Below, in pieces: positions 1-6,731 of a stretch of DNA of 13,964 nucleotides. The DNA comes from Pyrodictium delaneyi. Lineage in GTDB: Archaea > Thermoproteota > Thermoprotei_A > Sulfolobales > Pyrodictiaceae. The notes under the pieces are model-generated. The model saw nothing but the letters and a program-made list of their open reading frames with translations, was not told the DNA's origin and did not search any database. Position 1 is the first letter of the stretch; each line of letters starts with the position of its first letter. The stretch spans positions 1 to 13,964 of the forward strand of contig DQVR01000094.1 in the NCBI GenBank assembly GCA_015661645.1. Direction: 5' to 3'. Both the position numbers and the translations under genes were made by a program.

Positions 1-45
1 GACCTGGGCTTCTGCTATAGCTCTGGCTGGGTAGAGTGTCGTCAC
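1..45 (-). CDS. N-terminal fragment of an unidentified protein, cut by the window edge
   Basis: A GTG at 43-45 on the minus strand opens a frame that stays open to the window edge and reads MTTLYPARAIAEAQV. Its codons resemble those of the neighbouring genes. It begins 56 bases after the tiaS stop on the same strand, so it would be the next gene of a tiaS operon. The frame is open back to a TAA at 97-99, but GTG at 45 is the only usual start in it. No clear Shine-Dalgarno sequence precedes it. Fifteen residues are too few to assign a family. A competing plus-strand frame (1-57) is also open, so the existence of this gene is a guess from composition and position. Confidence 0.3.
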   Translation of the reverse strand, partial: MTTLYPARAIAEAQV

Positions 46-100
46 TGTGTTCCGTAGTGGGTTTCTGGTGGGCTCCAGTGGAAGTTGAGGGGTTGTTTAC

Positions 101-1342
101 CTAGATGTAAACCTTGTCGCTTATTAAGGGTGTTGTGGGAGGGGAGGGCTTCTCCGCTTTGGGGCGGCGGTTTGGTGGCCGCATGAGGTGGTGGAACGAG
201 GATAGTGGGGGCGTGTAGCAGCCGAGTAGACTCTGCTCTTGTACGCTGCACGGGCCCTCTGTGGTGCCGGGCTCGTGTACACATAGGTACTCGGCATTTA
301 GCGTTAGGGCGCCCCGGTGGGGCTTCGCTTGGCCCCCGACCTCCACTAGCGAGCCAGGCGTTAGACGGAGGACTATCTTGCGGAGTATACCCGTCTCTCT
401 GTAGAATGCTGTGTCGATGCAGCCTGTTTCATCGCAGAGCCGTGCTATGACGTGTCCGCCGGGAATCCTCCTAGCGGAGTGTACGCGGCCTACGACAACC
501 GGGTTATCGTAGGGCCTTATGCGGGAGACAGGCTTCCTCTGGAGGTGTGCATTAGTGGCCTGGTTTGTGCGGAAGAGTGCCCAGTGACTGGGCTCCTCGC
601 CAGCGTCTATAATCTCGAGTGCCTTGAGGAGTATGCTGGGCTGTTCGCCGCGGACCCCGTAGAGTACCGGGTCGTATCCGTGCGGGTGTATGAGCACTCT
701 TCTCTGCACGTAGTCGTAGTTCATGAACGTGTATGGGTGTGTACGGATGTCGAACTCTATCACACTAGCCTCGTCTATACTGCGCTCGTGGGGCCAGCGT
801 TCGAGCCTCCTATAAACGATGAGTTCGAACGTGAAGTCGTCGAGAGAGGCTCCTAGCGCAGCGAGGGAACCTATTAGGCCGCGTGCACCACGTCCATGCA
901 GTGCTACGACCCTGCTCCCGATCTCTCCTAGACACTTCTCTGCTAGACGGAGCGGTACAGCCTCGTGGACGGCTCTCCTGTAGAGGTTCTCTAGGCACTC
1001 TGGCCTCGAGGAGAGATACCCGTGCAGCGTATCGGCTTCCTCTACTAGTAGTAGTGTGTATGCAGCCTTACCCTGGGGGCCAACAGAGTAGAGCTGGGCC
1101 ATATTGTGTAGCAGCCTGGCTAGCCGCTCTAGCTCCCGCTTACTATCCACACTGAATAGTAGTGCTACAGCGCCATTGCCCCTCGTCTTCCATGGCACGG
1201 CGGGATTTAGGCGAATAAGCCACGGGTAGTCAGCTAGGCTAAGCCCTTCGTCTAGGGCTCGACGAGCCGCGATCGACGCAAGGTGAGTAGTACACCCCGC
1301 GAACGACGTGTCAAAGCTGTCAAGGCCTACAGCGGCTATCAA
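101..1342 (-). CDS. tiaS: TiaS: tRNA(Ile2) 2-agmatinylcytidine synthetase, lacking a zinc ribbon
   Basis: TiaS attaches agmatine to C34 of tRNA-Ile(CAU) using ATP, so that the tRNA reads AUA as isoleucine; ATA codons are common in this window. Seen: an N-terminal GLDSFDT..GCTTHLA segment (residues 6-22) matching the family GIDDTDS..CTT motif, with the presumed autophosphorylated Thr at 18. LIRLNPAVPWKTRGNGAVA (42-60) and FRTNQATNAHL (257-267) are hallmarks of the family. An OB-fold-like stretch follows (about 281-353). Odd: family members end in a zinc ribbon with two CxxC pairs, whereas residues 354-413 hold no CxxC and become rich in Pro and basic residues. The other two frames do not supply a ribbon either. 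The second Asp of GIDDTDS is Ser9. The start is TTG; an in-frame stop lies 30 bases upstream, no ATG/GTG lies between, and a purine-rich GGGAGAGGCGAG precedes it. Family call strong; full activity of this version uncertain. Confidence 0.9.
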   Translation of the reverse strand: MIAAVGLDSFDTSFAGCTTHLASIAARRALDEGLSLADYPWLIRLNPAVPWKTRGNGAVALLFSVDSKRELERLARLLHNMAQLYSVGPQGKAAYTLLLVEEADTLHGYLSSRPECLENLYRRAVHEAVPLRLAEKCLGEIGSRVVALHGRGARGLIGSLAALGASLDDFTFELIVYRRLERWPHERSIDEASVIEFDIRTHPYTFMNYDYVQRRVLIHPHGYDPVLYGVRGEQPSILLKALEIIDAGEEPSHWALFRTNQATNAHLQRKPVSRIRPYDNPVVVGRVHSARRIPGGHVIARLCDETGCIDTAFYRETGILRKIVLRLTPGSLVEVGGQAKPHRGALTLNAEYLCVHEPGTTEGPCSVQEQSLLGCYTPPLSSFHHLMRPPNRRPKAEKPSPPTTPLISDKVYI

Positions 1343-1590
1343 CGGGTTCTCGCCTCTCCCTCGAGTAGCCTGTCAGGAGGAGCTGTAGCCTAATAGGAGA
1401 TGTCTGTAGAGGCGATCGAGTAGAATGTTGTAATGCAATTAGGACACTGTTCTCAACCAGTACAGCTAGCCGTCACCAGCGGGAATGCCCTAGCAGGGAT
1501 GGCGTAGAGAGGCTGCGGTAAAGCATGCAGGACGTGTGCAGCATTAAAACAATTATAGTATGAAATGCGTTGGGAGAGCTAGACGTCTTG
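1343..1590. other. Intergenic stretch between tiaS and the Lrp-like gene
   Basis: This 248-base stretch lies upstream of tiaS and downstream of the Lrp-like gene, both on the minus strand. I see no coding frame of useful length on either strand. An AT-rich patch at 1546-1562 could, read on the minus strand, be either a T-rich terminator for the Lrp-like gene or a TATA-like element. It is too far from tiaS to be an ordinary promoter for it. No convincing C/D box or tRNA-like structure was found. Confidence 0.4.
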
Positions 1591-1836
1591 CTAGAAGTTT
1601 TCATGGTCTCTTACGACTATCATGGTGAGTGTCGAACGGACTCTTGGCGAGCTCCGGAGATTCTTGTACACTATATCCCTTAGCTTGCTCATGTCGTCGC
1701 TCTCTATTATAGCGACTATGTCGTAGAGACCATACACCATGTATACTGCACGCACCTCAGGCAGCTTCTTCAGTGTCTCGAATATCTCCTCGTCGGCCCC
1801 CATCTCGGTATTTATTAGGATAACAGCCTTGGGCAT
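1591..1836 (-). CDS. Stand-alone Lrp/AsnC ligand-binding (RAM) domain protein
   Basis: The 81-residue protein is a complete RAM (regulation of amino acid metabolism) domain. The pattern is beta strand AVILINTEMGA, helix DEEIFETLKKL, PEVRAVYMVYGLYDIVAII, helix around MSKLRDIVYKNL, RSSPRVRSTLTMIVV, as in the C-terminal half of Lrp/AsnC regulators. There is no DNA-binding helix-turn-helix and no room for one. Such single-domain proteins are common in archaea; they form oligomers that bind amino acids and may modulate full-length Lrp proteins, which is family knowledge. The ATG at 1834-1836 has GGGGTG eight bases upstream, a good archaeal ribosome site. The gene diverges from tsr3. Its target is not visible from the sequence. 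Confidence 0.85.
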   Translation of the reverse strand: MPKAVILINTEMGADEEIFETLKKLPEVRAVYMVYGLYDIVAIIESDDMSKLRDIVYKNLRSSPRVRSTLTMIVVRDHENF

Positions 1837-1901
1837 GGACTACACCCCTTTGTGGCCCTATAGTGGGAGACGAGCCAGGGGCTAATACAGCTAGTGGGCA
1901 G

Positions 1902-1909
1902 GTATATAG
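1902..1909. promoter_or_regulatory. TATA-like element between the Lrp-like gene and tsr3
   Basis: GTATATAG lies in the divergent intergenic region and is nearly symmetrical, so it could serve either direction. Used for the minus strand it would leave a leader of about 45 bases before the Lrp-like gene; used for the plus strand, about 80 bases before tsr3. The direction cannot be settled by reading. Confidence 0.35.
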
Positions 1910-2012
1910 AAGGCGCTCCAGCATCCCCGGCTACCATGCAGTGCTGGTGCCCCCGGGCTGACGCTTAGCGGTGCACCGGGAACCGGGTGGCGGCTGGACG
2001 GTGTAGGCAGTA

Positions 2013-2618
2013 ATGCACGCAAGAGGCGGGCTTGGCATAAGACTTTACACCGTGTACCTTAGGCACGATAACCCGAAATACAATACGGTAGCCAAGCTCA
2101 TAAGGCTCGGGCTAGTAGCCGAGGTGAAAAAGCCACGCCGCGGTAGTATAGTGTTGGACCCCATGTCGCCATTTCCTGTCTCGGGGCCGGATAGGAGGAT
2201 CCTGGAGACCAATGGGCTATGCGTTATAGACGGGTCTTGGCGCAAGGTGTCTAGGATCCTCGGCCGAATACCCGGCGTCAAGAGGAGACTCCCGCTTCTA
2301 CTTGCTGCGAACCCCGTGAACTACGGGAAGCCCTTCTTGCTCAGCAGTGCTGAGGCGCTAGCAGCAGCCCTCTACATAACAGGCTTTAGGGACGAGGCAG
2401 CAAGAATACTCTCCGTGTTCAAGTGGGGCCATGCGTTCATAGAGCTGAACAGGAAGCTTCTCGAGGAGTACGCCGGGAAGACCCAGAAGGAGATAATCGA
2501 GGCAGAGTGCAGCATACTGAAGGACAATATAAAGCTCACTGTAGACGAGTGTTCAGCCGACAGTCTCTTAGCCGTTTACAAGCGCGTGCTGGAAAGCTAC
2601 GAAGAGAAAGGCCGTTAA
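2013..2618 (+). CDS. tsr3: Tsr3-type rRNA aminocarboxypropyltransferase
   Basis: Tsr3 moves the aminocarboxypropyl (acp) group of S-adenosylmethionine to a hypermodified uridine/pseudouridine near the decoding site of small-subunit rRNA, leaving methylthioadenosine. Seen: an N-terminal LYTVYLRHDNPKYNTVAKL block (11-29) and VIDGSW (71-76, family form usually DCSW). RRLPLLLAANPVNYG (91-105), LSSAEALAAALYITGF (110-125) and FKWGHAFIELNRKLLEEY (136-153) are the most conserved blocks of the DUF367/RLI-like family. At 201 residues it is of full length. The ATG is the only usual start after an in-frame TAG at 2004-2006; no strong ribosome site precedes it. It stands alone on the plus strand after a GC-rich leader. 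Its MTA by-product is a substrate of MtnP encoded at the other end of the window. Confidence 0.9.
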   Translation: MHARGGLGIRLYTVYLRHDNPKYNTVAKLIRLGLVAEVKKPRRGSIVLDPMSPFPVSGPDRRILETNGLCVIDGSWRKVSRILGRIPGVKRRLPLLLAANPVNYGKPFLLSSAEALAAALYITGFRDEAARILSVFKWGHAFIELNRKLLEEYAGKTQKEIIEAECSILKDNIKLTVDECSADSLLAVYKRVLESYEEKGR

Positions 2619-2654
2619 CCCATGTATTGTGCACTCCGCTCTGATGTACAAGTA

Positions 2655-2672
2655 GTATGTTTTGCAACATAC
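2655..2672. terminator. Hairpin after tsr3, possible transcript end
   Basis: GTATGTT-TTGC-AACATAC is a perfect 7-base-pair stem with a four-base loop, 36 bases after the tsr3 stop and ahead of the convergent tRNA-Leu. It has no trailing T-run, which archaeal terminators usually need, so it may instead protect the transcript end or mean nothing. Confidence 0.3.
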
Positions 2673-2749
2673 AGTAGCCCTCTAGAGGATTGTAATTCTG
2701 TGCTAGAGGCTGGACGTCGTATATGTGTTTGAGAGATTTTGTGAGAACG

Positions 2750-2837
2750 TGGTGCGGGGGGTGGGATTTGAACCCACGCAGGCCTACGCCAGCGGGTCCT
2801 AAGCCCGCCCCCTTTGACCTGGCTCGGGCACCCCCGC
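2750..2837 (-). tRNA. tRNA-Leu, anticodon UAG, with encoded CCA
   Basis: Read on the minus strand the 88 bases fold as a class II tRNA. The 7-bp acceptor stem is GCGGGGG/CCCCCGC, and the anticodon arm is GCGGG-CUUAGGA-CCCGC, with anticodon UAG in the loop. A 14-base long variable arm and a T arm GUGGG-UUCAAAU-CCCAC follow. The discriminator base is A, and CCA is written in the DNA at 2750-2752. The long variable arm with UAG and discriminator A fits leucine (CUA codons, and others by wobble). No intron is present. It lies 90 bases downstream of the helix-turn-helix gene and has its own likely TATA box. Confidence 0.97.
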
Positions 2838-2887
2838 GCCCAGTGCTGGGGGCTGGCAGGCTCCGGGGGCAATGGGTGGATGGGTGG

Positions 2888-2896
2888 GGCTTAAAT
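2888..2896 (-). promoter_or_regulatory. Likely TATA box of tRNA-Leu
   Basis: Read on the minus strand, ATTTAAGCC sits about 50 bases before the tRNA 5' end. Transcription would start near 2867, leaving a 30-base leader for RNase P to remove. It is the only AT-rich patch in a very GC-rich stretch, which is the main support. Confidence 0.5.
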
Positions 2897-2927
2897 GCCC
2901 TTACGCTCCTTGGCATCCGTGGTGCAT

Positions 2928-3335
2928 CTATGGTTCTATGCTATTTCTTTTTCGGCTTCTGCTTGATAATGTTGTCTCGGCTAATATAATCGATACCTTG
3001 TCTGCTATCCTCTCGGCTAGCAGCATCTTGTCTGGCGATGGTGGTAGGACTTGTAGAAGCCTCTCAAGGGCTCTCCAGAGGGTGTGTGCGGCTTCGGCTA
3101 GTATCTTGGTGCGTGTCTCTGGGTCTATGCTGTGTATCATCTTGCATAGTGTCTCTGTGCTGGGGCTTAGGCTCTCGTGAATGTAGCGTGAGACTGCTGC
3201 CGGGCTGACGCCCATTATAGCGGCTACGTCTTTGGCTGCGTAGCCGTTCTCGAGCGCTATTTCGACTAGTCTACGCCTAGTCTTCGGGTCTAGTAGTGCT
3301 ATAGCCTCGCATACTTCTTGCAGTTCCTGGGCCAT
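2928..3335 (-). CDS. Small helix-turn-helix DNA-binding protein
   Basis: The 135-residue protein carries a clear helix-turn-helix at about 33-52: AAKDVAAIMGVSPAAVSRYI, the pattern of Cro/sigma-like or transposase-type recognition helices. It is flanked by LDPKTRRRLVEIALENG on one side and a second helical block (58-118) that repeats the theme IDPETRTKILAEAAHTL. The two 'DP(K/E)TR(R/T)' blocks, at 16-20 and about 70-75, may be an internal duplication. The C-terminus is basic and Ser-rich. It is probably a transcription regulator; the target is unknown. Start: ATG at 3335 with GGGGTG nine bases upstream. It follows the kinase gene by 80 bases and precedes tRNA-Leu on the same strand. Confidence 0.75.
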   Translation of the reverse strand: MAQELQEVCEAIALLDPKTRRRLVEIALENGYAAKDVAAIMGVSPAAVSRYIHESLSPSTETLCKMIHSIDPETRTKILAEAAHTLWRALERLLQVLPPSPDKMLLAERIADKVSIILAETTLSSRSRKRNSIEP

Positions 3336-3415
3336 GGTGTGGCACCCCGTTGGGCGAGGAGTATAGGCTCCGGGAGCTAGAGGGCTGAAGGGCTGTGCAG
3401 CACCAGGAGATCATC

Positions 3416-4195
3416 CTAGGCTGGCAAGCCTAGGTCTAGGTGGGAGAGTATAGCGTCGAAGACCCGGAGTGAGGGGCCGTGCTTGTAGGCGCGCAGTGTT
3501 GCGCGTAGCTTAGCGTCGGCTGCTCCTATTTTTGTGCAGCGTCTAGCCCATTCTAGCCTGGCGAGGCCGCCGACGAGCTGGGTTAGGTTTCCCGGGTTCT
3601 GATGCACAGTGCTAGAGTCGTAGTCCACTATGTACGGCTCCTGGCGTACGGGATCCACTAGTACCTGGCCTCCGGGCCTGGCTAGCTCGCCGTGCCTTAT
3701 GCCTAGACGGTCAAGACGGTAGGCCTTCCAGAGGAGGCGGCGGAGCAGGTGCTTGGCCTCTATACACGCGGCCGGCTCCATGTCAGCCAGCTGGGGACCA
3801 TGGACAGGATCGACGAGTATGAAGAGCCGGTGGGACATGTGCAGCCTCGGGGCTACTCCAGCCCACGCTGCCACTGCCCATGCTGCTGCCTCCCAGAGCA
3901 TTGAGCTACGCCGCGAGCGGGGGTGGAGAGCCTTGACGGCTACCACTGAGTCCCGCCAGAGGGCTAGGAACACGTTGCCTGCCCAGCCTCTGCCTAGTAG
4001 CCGATAACCTCCGGGCAGCTCGACTTTGCCGTAGTTCACGTAGTGCGTGACCCCGGCCTTCTCTAGCTCTGAGAGGAGGCGTCTACAGTGGCTGCTCTCG
4101 GGGTCCGGGTAGCAGACAGCGGGGACTGCTCCACGTATCTCTATCTTCTCGGTTTCATCCAGCCTGGGGCCTTGTAGCCCGTCTCTAGGAGCCAT
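3416..4195 (-). CDS. Archaeal atypical Ser/Thr protein kinase (COG2112-like)
   Basis: This is a small kinase-fold protein of 259 residues. Seen: a glycine loop GRGWAGNV (68-75), VAVK with the ATP-binding Lys at 88, a probable partner Glu102 in WEAAAW, a catalytic-loop equivalent LGIRHGEL (164-171), and a metal-binding equivalent IVDYDS (189-194) in place of DFG. The HxE and DYD forms match the COG2112 group of archaeal predicted kinases rather than RIO or eukaryotic kinases. The substrate is unknown. The ATG at 4195 lies inside cca, a 55-base overlap. The next in-frame GTG is near residue 53, only 15 residues before the glycine loop, so the upstream start is preferred. The overlap implies translational coupling to cca. 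Confidence 0.8.
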   Translation of the reverse strand: MAPRDGLQGPRLDETEKIEIRGAVPAVCYPDPESSHCRRLLSELEKAGVTHYVNYGKVELPGGYRLLGRGWAGNVFLALWRDSVVAVKALHPRSRRSSMLWEAAAWAVAAWAGVAPRLHMSHRLFILVDPVHGPQLADMEPAACIEAKHLLRRLLWKAYRLDRLGIRHGELARPGGQVLVDPVRQEPYIVDYDSSTVHQNPGNLTQLVGGLARLEWARRCTKIGAADAKLRATLRAYKHGPSLRVFDAILSHLDLGLPA

Positions 4196-5571
4196 GCTAG
4201 CTCGTCACCTTGTAGTTTGTCTACGACCCCTGGGAGTGTGGAAACCTGCACCCGGAACCCCTTGGCGCTGCCCGGTAGCCACTCGTCTACACGGCTGTGT
4301 AGAAGCTCTAGGGCGTCTGTGTACTTCCTCCTCCTAGCCACGGCTAGCCTACCGTCCTCGGTGATCCATGGCCCCACAGCTGTCTCGTCGCTGCGGTACT
4401 TCTCTACGAACCTCTGCGCGTTGTCGGTGCTCCAAGCGGGCGGCCCGAGGTGGAGCTGGAGCAGGGGCAGCGTCCGGGACTCGAGCTCGACTAGCACTAT
4501 GAAGCGCTGGCCGTCCTCGGAGGCGTATGCGGCTGCGTCTATTACGCTGAAGCCCCAGCGCTCAAGGAGCCTCCGGGCTGCTCTAAGGGTTCTTTTGGCT
4601 ATCCCCCAGATGTTGTCTGGTGAAAGCCTACGCGGTGACTCCAGCAGAGCTACCACGGTGTTGCCGGCTCTGTGCCCGTATACAGCCAGGACGCTGCCAG
4701 GAGCGGGCGCGTGTACCTCCTTCCTCCCTGGTATATGGAAGAAGTCTCTACGCGGCTCCCGAAGGTAGAGCATCGAGGCGACTATAAACCGGGCCAGGCT
4801 TTGCCTCGACACGGCAGCAGCGACGTTGCGGTCAGGATCCACGGGATCAACCACTATCATGACCGCGTCCTTAAACTTCTTCACGAGCACCCTCCGGTCA
4901 TGATAGTGGCCCTCAACGTCTATGACTACGGGCGGCCTCCAGGACTGGGCAGCCTCAAGGACTGACCGGAAGCAGCCATAGTTTATCACTAGGAGTTCTA
5001 CAAGGTAGCCGGAGAACCCCTGTACAGCTATCTCTGCCCCATAGACGCCAATCCCCTTCATGAATGATTTAAGCAGGCGTATCTCGTCCCTCATCTCCGG
5101 TGTCGTCTTCGATACCACGTAACGACGGTGGAAGGGAGTCCTATCAACGGCGGTGAGGGGGGTGTCGGGGTTTGGTATAGCGCATCCAGGTACGATCTCT
5201 ACCCATATCCCGTTGACTAGCATCCGGAGGTATGGGTGCTGCGCATAGCGCATCTCTATGGCGAAGCCAGCGGCAGATAATCTGGAGGCTATCTTATCGA
5301 TTATGCTGGACTCTATTAACTCTAGACAGTTCCTAGGATGTAGCAGTATGAACAAGTCAAGGTCCAGATTGCCTCTAATCCATGTATCCTTGGCGTAGCT
5401 CCCCTCAATGGTTACACGAGCATCTCTTATCCCTAGGTCCTGCAGCACCCTCTTTACCAGGTTTACTGCCTTCTCAGCAGTGTATCGGGCTTTTTCCCTC
5501 TCCAGTCTCGAAGGCTTTATCTCGGCTAAAATCTCCTCCTCTATTCTCAGGCGTACACAGCTCATGGCCAC
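4141..5571 (-). CDS. cca: Class I archaeal CCA-adding tRNA nucleotidyltransferase
   Basis: The enzyme adds or repairs the CCA end of tRNAs using CTP and ATP without a nucleic-acid template. Seen: the polymerase-beta-type motif GSYAKDTWIRGNLDLDLF (57-74) with GS57-58 and DxD at Asp70/Asp72. VEIVPG (124-129) stands where the third carboxylate lies, and AVDRTPFH follows, then the helical central and tail domains (VQGFSGYLVELLVINYG). At 476 residues it is of usual length. Odd: family members usually have Asp in the VDVVP-type strand, whereas this protein has Glu125. Start: GTG at 5571 has GGAGGGA at 5581-5587 with nine-base spacing; an ATG two codons later is the alternative. It heads the cca-kinase pair. 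Many tRNAs here may encode CCA, as tRNA-Leu does, so repair is probably part of its job. Confidence 0.93.
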   Translation of the reverse strand: MAMSCVRLRIEEEILAEIKPSRLEREKARYTAEKAVNLVKRVLQDLGIRDARVTIEGSYAKDTWIRGNLDLDLFILLHPRNCLELIESSIIDKIASRLSAAGFAIEMRYAQHPYLRMLVNGIWVEIVPGCAIPNPDTPLTAVDRTPFHRRYVVSKTTPEMRDEIRLLKSFMKGIGVYGAEIAVQGFSGYLVELLVINYGCFRSVLEAAQSWRPPVVIDVEGHYHDRRVLVKKFKDAVMIVVDPVDPDRNVAAAVSRQSLARFIVASMLYLREPRRDFFHIPGRKEVHAPAPGSVLAVYGHRAGNTVVALLESPRRLSPDNIWGIAKRTLRAARRLLERWGFSVIDAAAYASEDGQRFIVLVELESRTLPLLQLHLGPPAWSTDNAQRFVEKYRSDETAVGPWITEDGRLAVARRRKYTDALELLHSRVDEWLPGSAKGFRVQVSTLPGVVDKLQGDELAWLLETGYKAPGWMKPRR

Positions 5572-5605
5572 AGCAGTATGTCCCTCCTACCCCTTTACCC
5601 GTTTA

Positions 5606-5613
5606 CAATATAC
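5606..5613 (-). promoter_or_regulatory. Likely TATA box of cca
   Basis: Read on the minus strand, GTATATTG lies 35-42 bases upstream of the GTG start of cca. Transcription would begin close to the GGAGGGA ribosome site, giving a short leader. Confidence 0.45.
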
Positions 5614-5677
5614 GGCGACCTACACATGTAGACAGCCCTCGTCTTAGAACTATAGTCGTGAGAGGGCACGGAATACG

Positions 5678-5890
5678 CTATAGCCGGGACAACTGCTCCT
5701 GGGCAAGAATGGCTGTGAGGAGGGCTGGTATTGCTGAGAGGCATAAGGCCTCAGTGACGATGGACACCAGCTCCGAGCCGTGTAGCCTCGTTCTCTCATC
5801 ATAGGGTATGGTCTTAGTCCATCTATCACCGCTGAATACAGGAGGAGCCGGTGCCTGGACGAAGGCTCGGCAGATAGCTATTGAGGCCAT
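5678..5890 (-). CDS. Small hypothetical protein, 70 residues
   Basis: The frame starts with ATG at 5890 and has codon choice like its neighbours (ATA, AGA, AGG, CTC). The product has a Pro-rich first third (AFVQAPAPPVF), a charged middle (KTIPYDERTRLHGSE) and a hydrophobic stretch at about 48-62 (EALCLSAIPALLTAIL) that could be a weak membrane helix. I recognise no family. A CTTA-n5-TAAG element 15-27 bases upstream fits a leaderless promoter. It diverges from the HD-domain gene. It may be a chance frame: its only supports are codon style and promoter position. Confidence 0.4.
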   Translation of the reverse strand: MASIAICRAFVQAPAPPVFSGDRWTKTIPYDERTRLHGSELVSIVTEALCLSAIPALLTAILAQEQLSRL

Positions 5891-5904
5891 ACCGCCATGC
5901 CCTA

Positions 5905-5917
5905 CTTAGGTATTAAG
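5905..5917. promoter_or_regulatory. Shared TATA-like element for divergent genes
   Basis: CTTAGGTATTAAG has the symmetrical ends CTTA and TAAG. On the plus strand TATTAAG lies 43-49 bases before the HD-domain gene. On the minus strand CTTAATACC lies about 20 bases before the small ORF, a leaderless spacing. Confidence 0.4.
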
Positions 5918-5959
5918 AGGGCGTAGTCCCCATAGGGATACAGTAGACGGGGACCATTC

Positions 5960-6712
5960 ATGGACGTGTTTGCAGAACGTGCCAAAAAGGTTCACGATAA
6001 GCTGCTCCAGAAGGCCCACAGTATAGGAGACGAGACTCTACGTTCGATAGTATTGGGCCTCCTAGAGAACCCGGTGATAACGTTCACTAAGGTAGAGCCA
6101 AGGATAAGTTTCTACGAGAGTCCAGCAGCGCCCAAGAAACATCACGCATACCCAGGCGGGCTCCTAGACCACACGCTCGGTGTAACCGAGATAGCTGAGA
6201 AACTCATAGATGTGTACACCGGCATCTACGGCGCTAACGTGGACCGTGATCTTGTTATAGCGGCTGCACTGCTTCATGACCTCTTCAAATACTATCAGTA
6301 CGAGCGAGACCCTTTGACAGGCGGGTATAGGCCTCGTAGCGACTGGTACTTTAGCCACGACTTTGCAATGGTGGCGGAACTCTCGGTCCGAGGTGCGCCA
6401 GACAAGTTGATAAGGGTAGTAGCTGAGACTCATGGAACAGTGCCTTTCAGCACTATAGAGTCACAGATAGTCCATCAGGCTGATACCACAGACTCTCAGA
6501 TGGTCTCACAGATACAGGATGTAATATGGCGTGCATGTCTGGATATAGAACTCGAGCTGGGCGATGTCAAGGCGATAAAGGTGTTCAACGAAGCGATGAA
6601 AAGGACTCCGATATTCGAATATGCTAAAATATACTATACCAGGGGGCGTGACGAGCTAAGAGAGTTCATAAAGAAGTTGCTGGGCCTAGAGAAGCAGCAA
6701 AGCCAAACATAA
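5960..6712 (+). CDS. HD-domain metal-dependent phosphohydrolase
   Basis: The metal site of the HD superfamily is complete: His71 in GGLLDHTLGV, His106-Asp107 in AAALLHDLFKYY, and Asp175 in VHQADTTDS. His133 (FSHD) and His158 (ETHG) can supply further metal ligands, as in HD proteins with two metals. HAYPGGLLDHT resembles the YhaM-like and COG1418-type HD hydrolases that act on nucleotides or RNA. There is no OB or KH domain attached, so the RNA link is weak and the substrate is open. Start: ATG at 5960 with GGGGA six bases upstream. It is the only intact plus-strand gene between tsr3 and PCNA. The C-terminus is polar (EKQQSQT). Confidence 0.85.
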   Translation: MDVFAERAKKVHDKLLQKAHSIGDETLRSIVLGLLENPVITFTKVEPRISFYESPAAPKKHHAYPGGLLDHTLGVTEIAEKLIDVYTGIYGANVDRDLVIAAALLHDLFKYYQYERDPLTGGYRPRSDWYFSHDFAMVAELSVRGAPDKLIRVVAETHGTVPFSTIESQIVHQADTTDSQMVSQIQDVIWRACLDIELELGDVKAIKVFNEAMKRTPIFEYAKIYYTRGRDELREFIKKLLGLEKQQSQT

Positions 6713-6731
6713 GCGCCATGCCGCGAGTTTG

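Noticed and set aside
1..57. Plus-strand frame DLGFCYSSGWVECRHCVP ending at TAG
   Set aside because: It is open to the window edge and could be a gene end, but the minus-strand start in the same place fits the operon direction better and 18 residues cannot decide it.
205..1155. Several plus-strand frames of 80-134 codons opposite tiaS
   Set aside because: They mirror the strongly supported tiaS gene and have Arg/Ser/Cys-rich, low-complexity products typical of shadow frames.
2839..2850. CCCAG-TG-CTGGG just upstream of tRNA-Leu as an intron or processing hairpin
   Set aside because: It lies outside the mature tRNA and the loop would be too small unless two pairs open; the tRNA folds fully without it.
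4217..4965. Plus-strand frames of 183 and 97 codons opposite cca
   Set aside because: They lie wholly inside cca, with Ser/Arg-rich composition and no recognisable motifs.
5751..5802. Minus-strand ATGATGA followed 41 bases later by CTGA, like a C/D box RNA
   Set aside because: The boxes fall inside the small 70-codon frame, no inner D'/C' boxes are present, and the match can arise from TAT-GAT-GAG codons.
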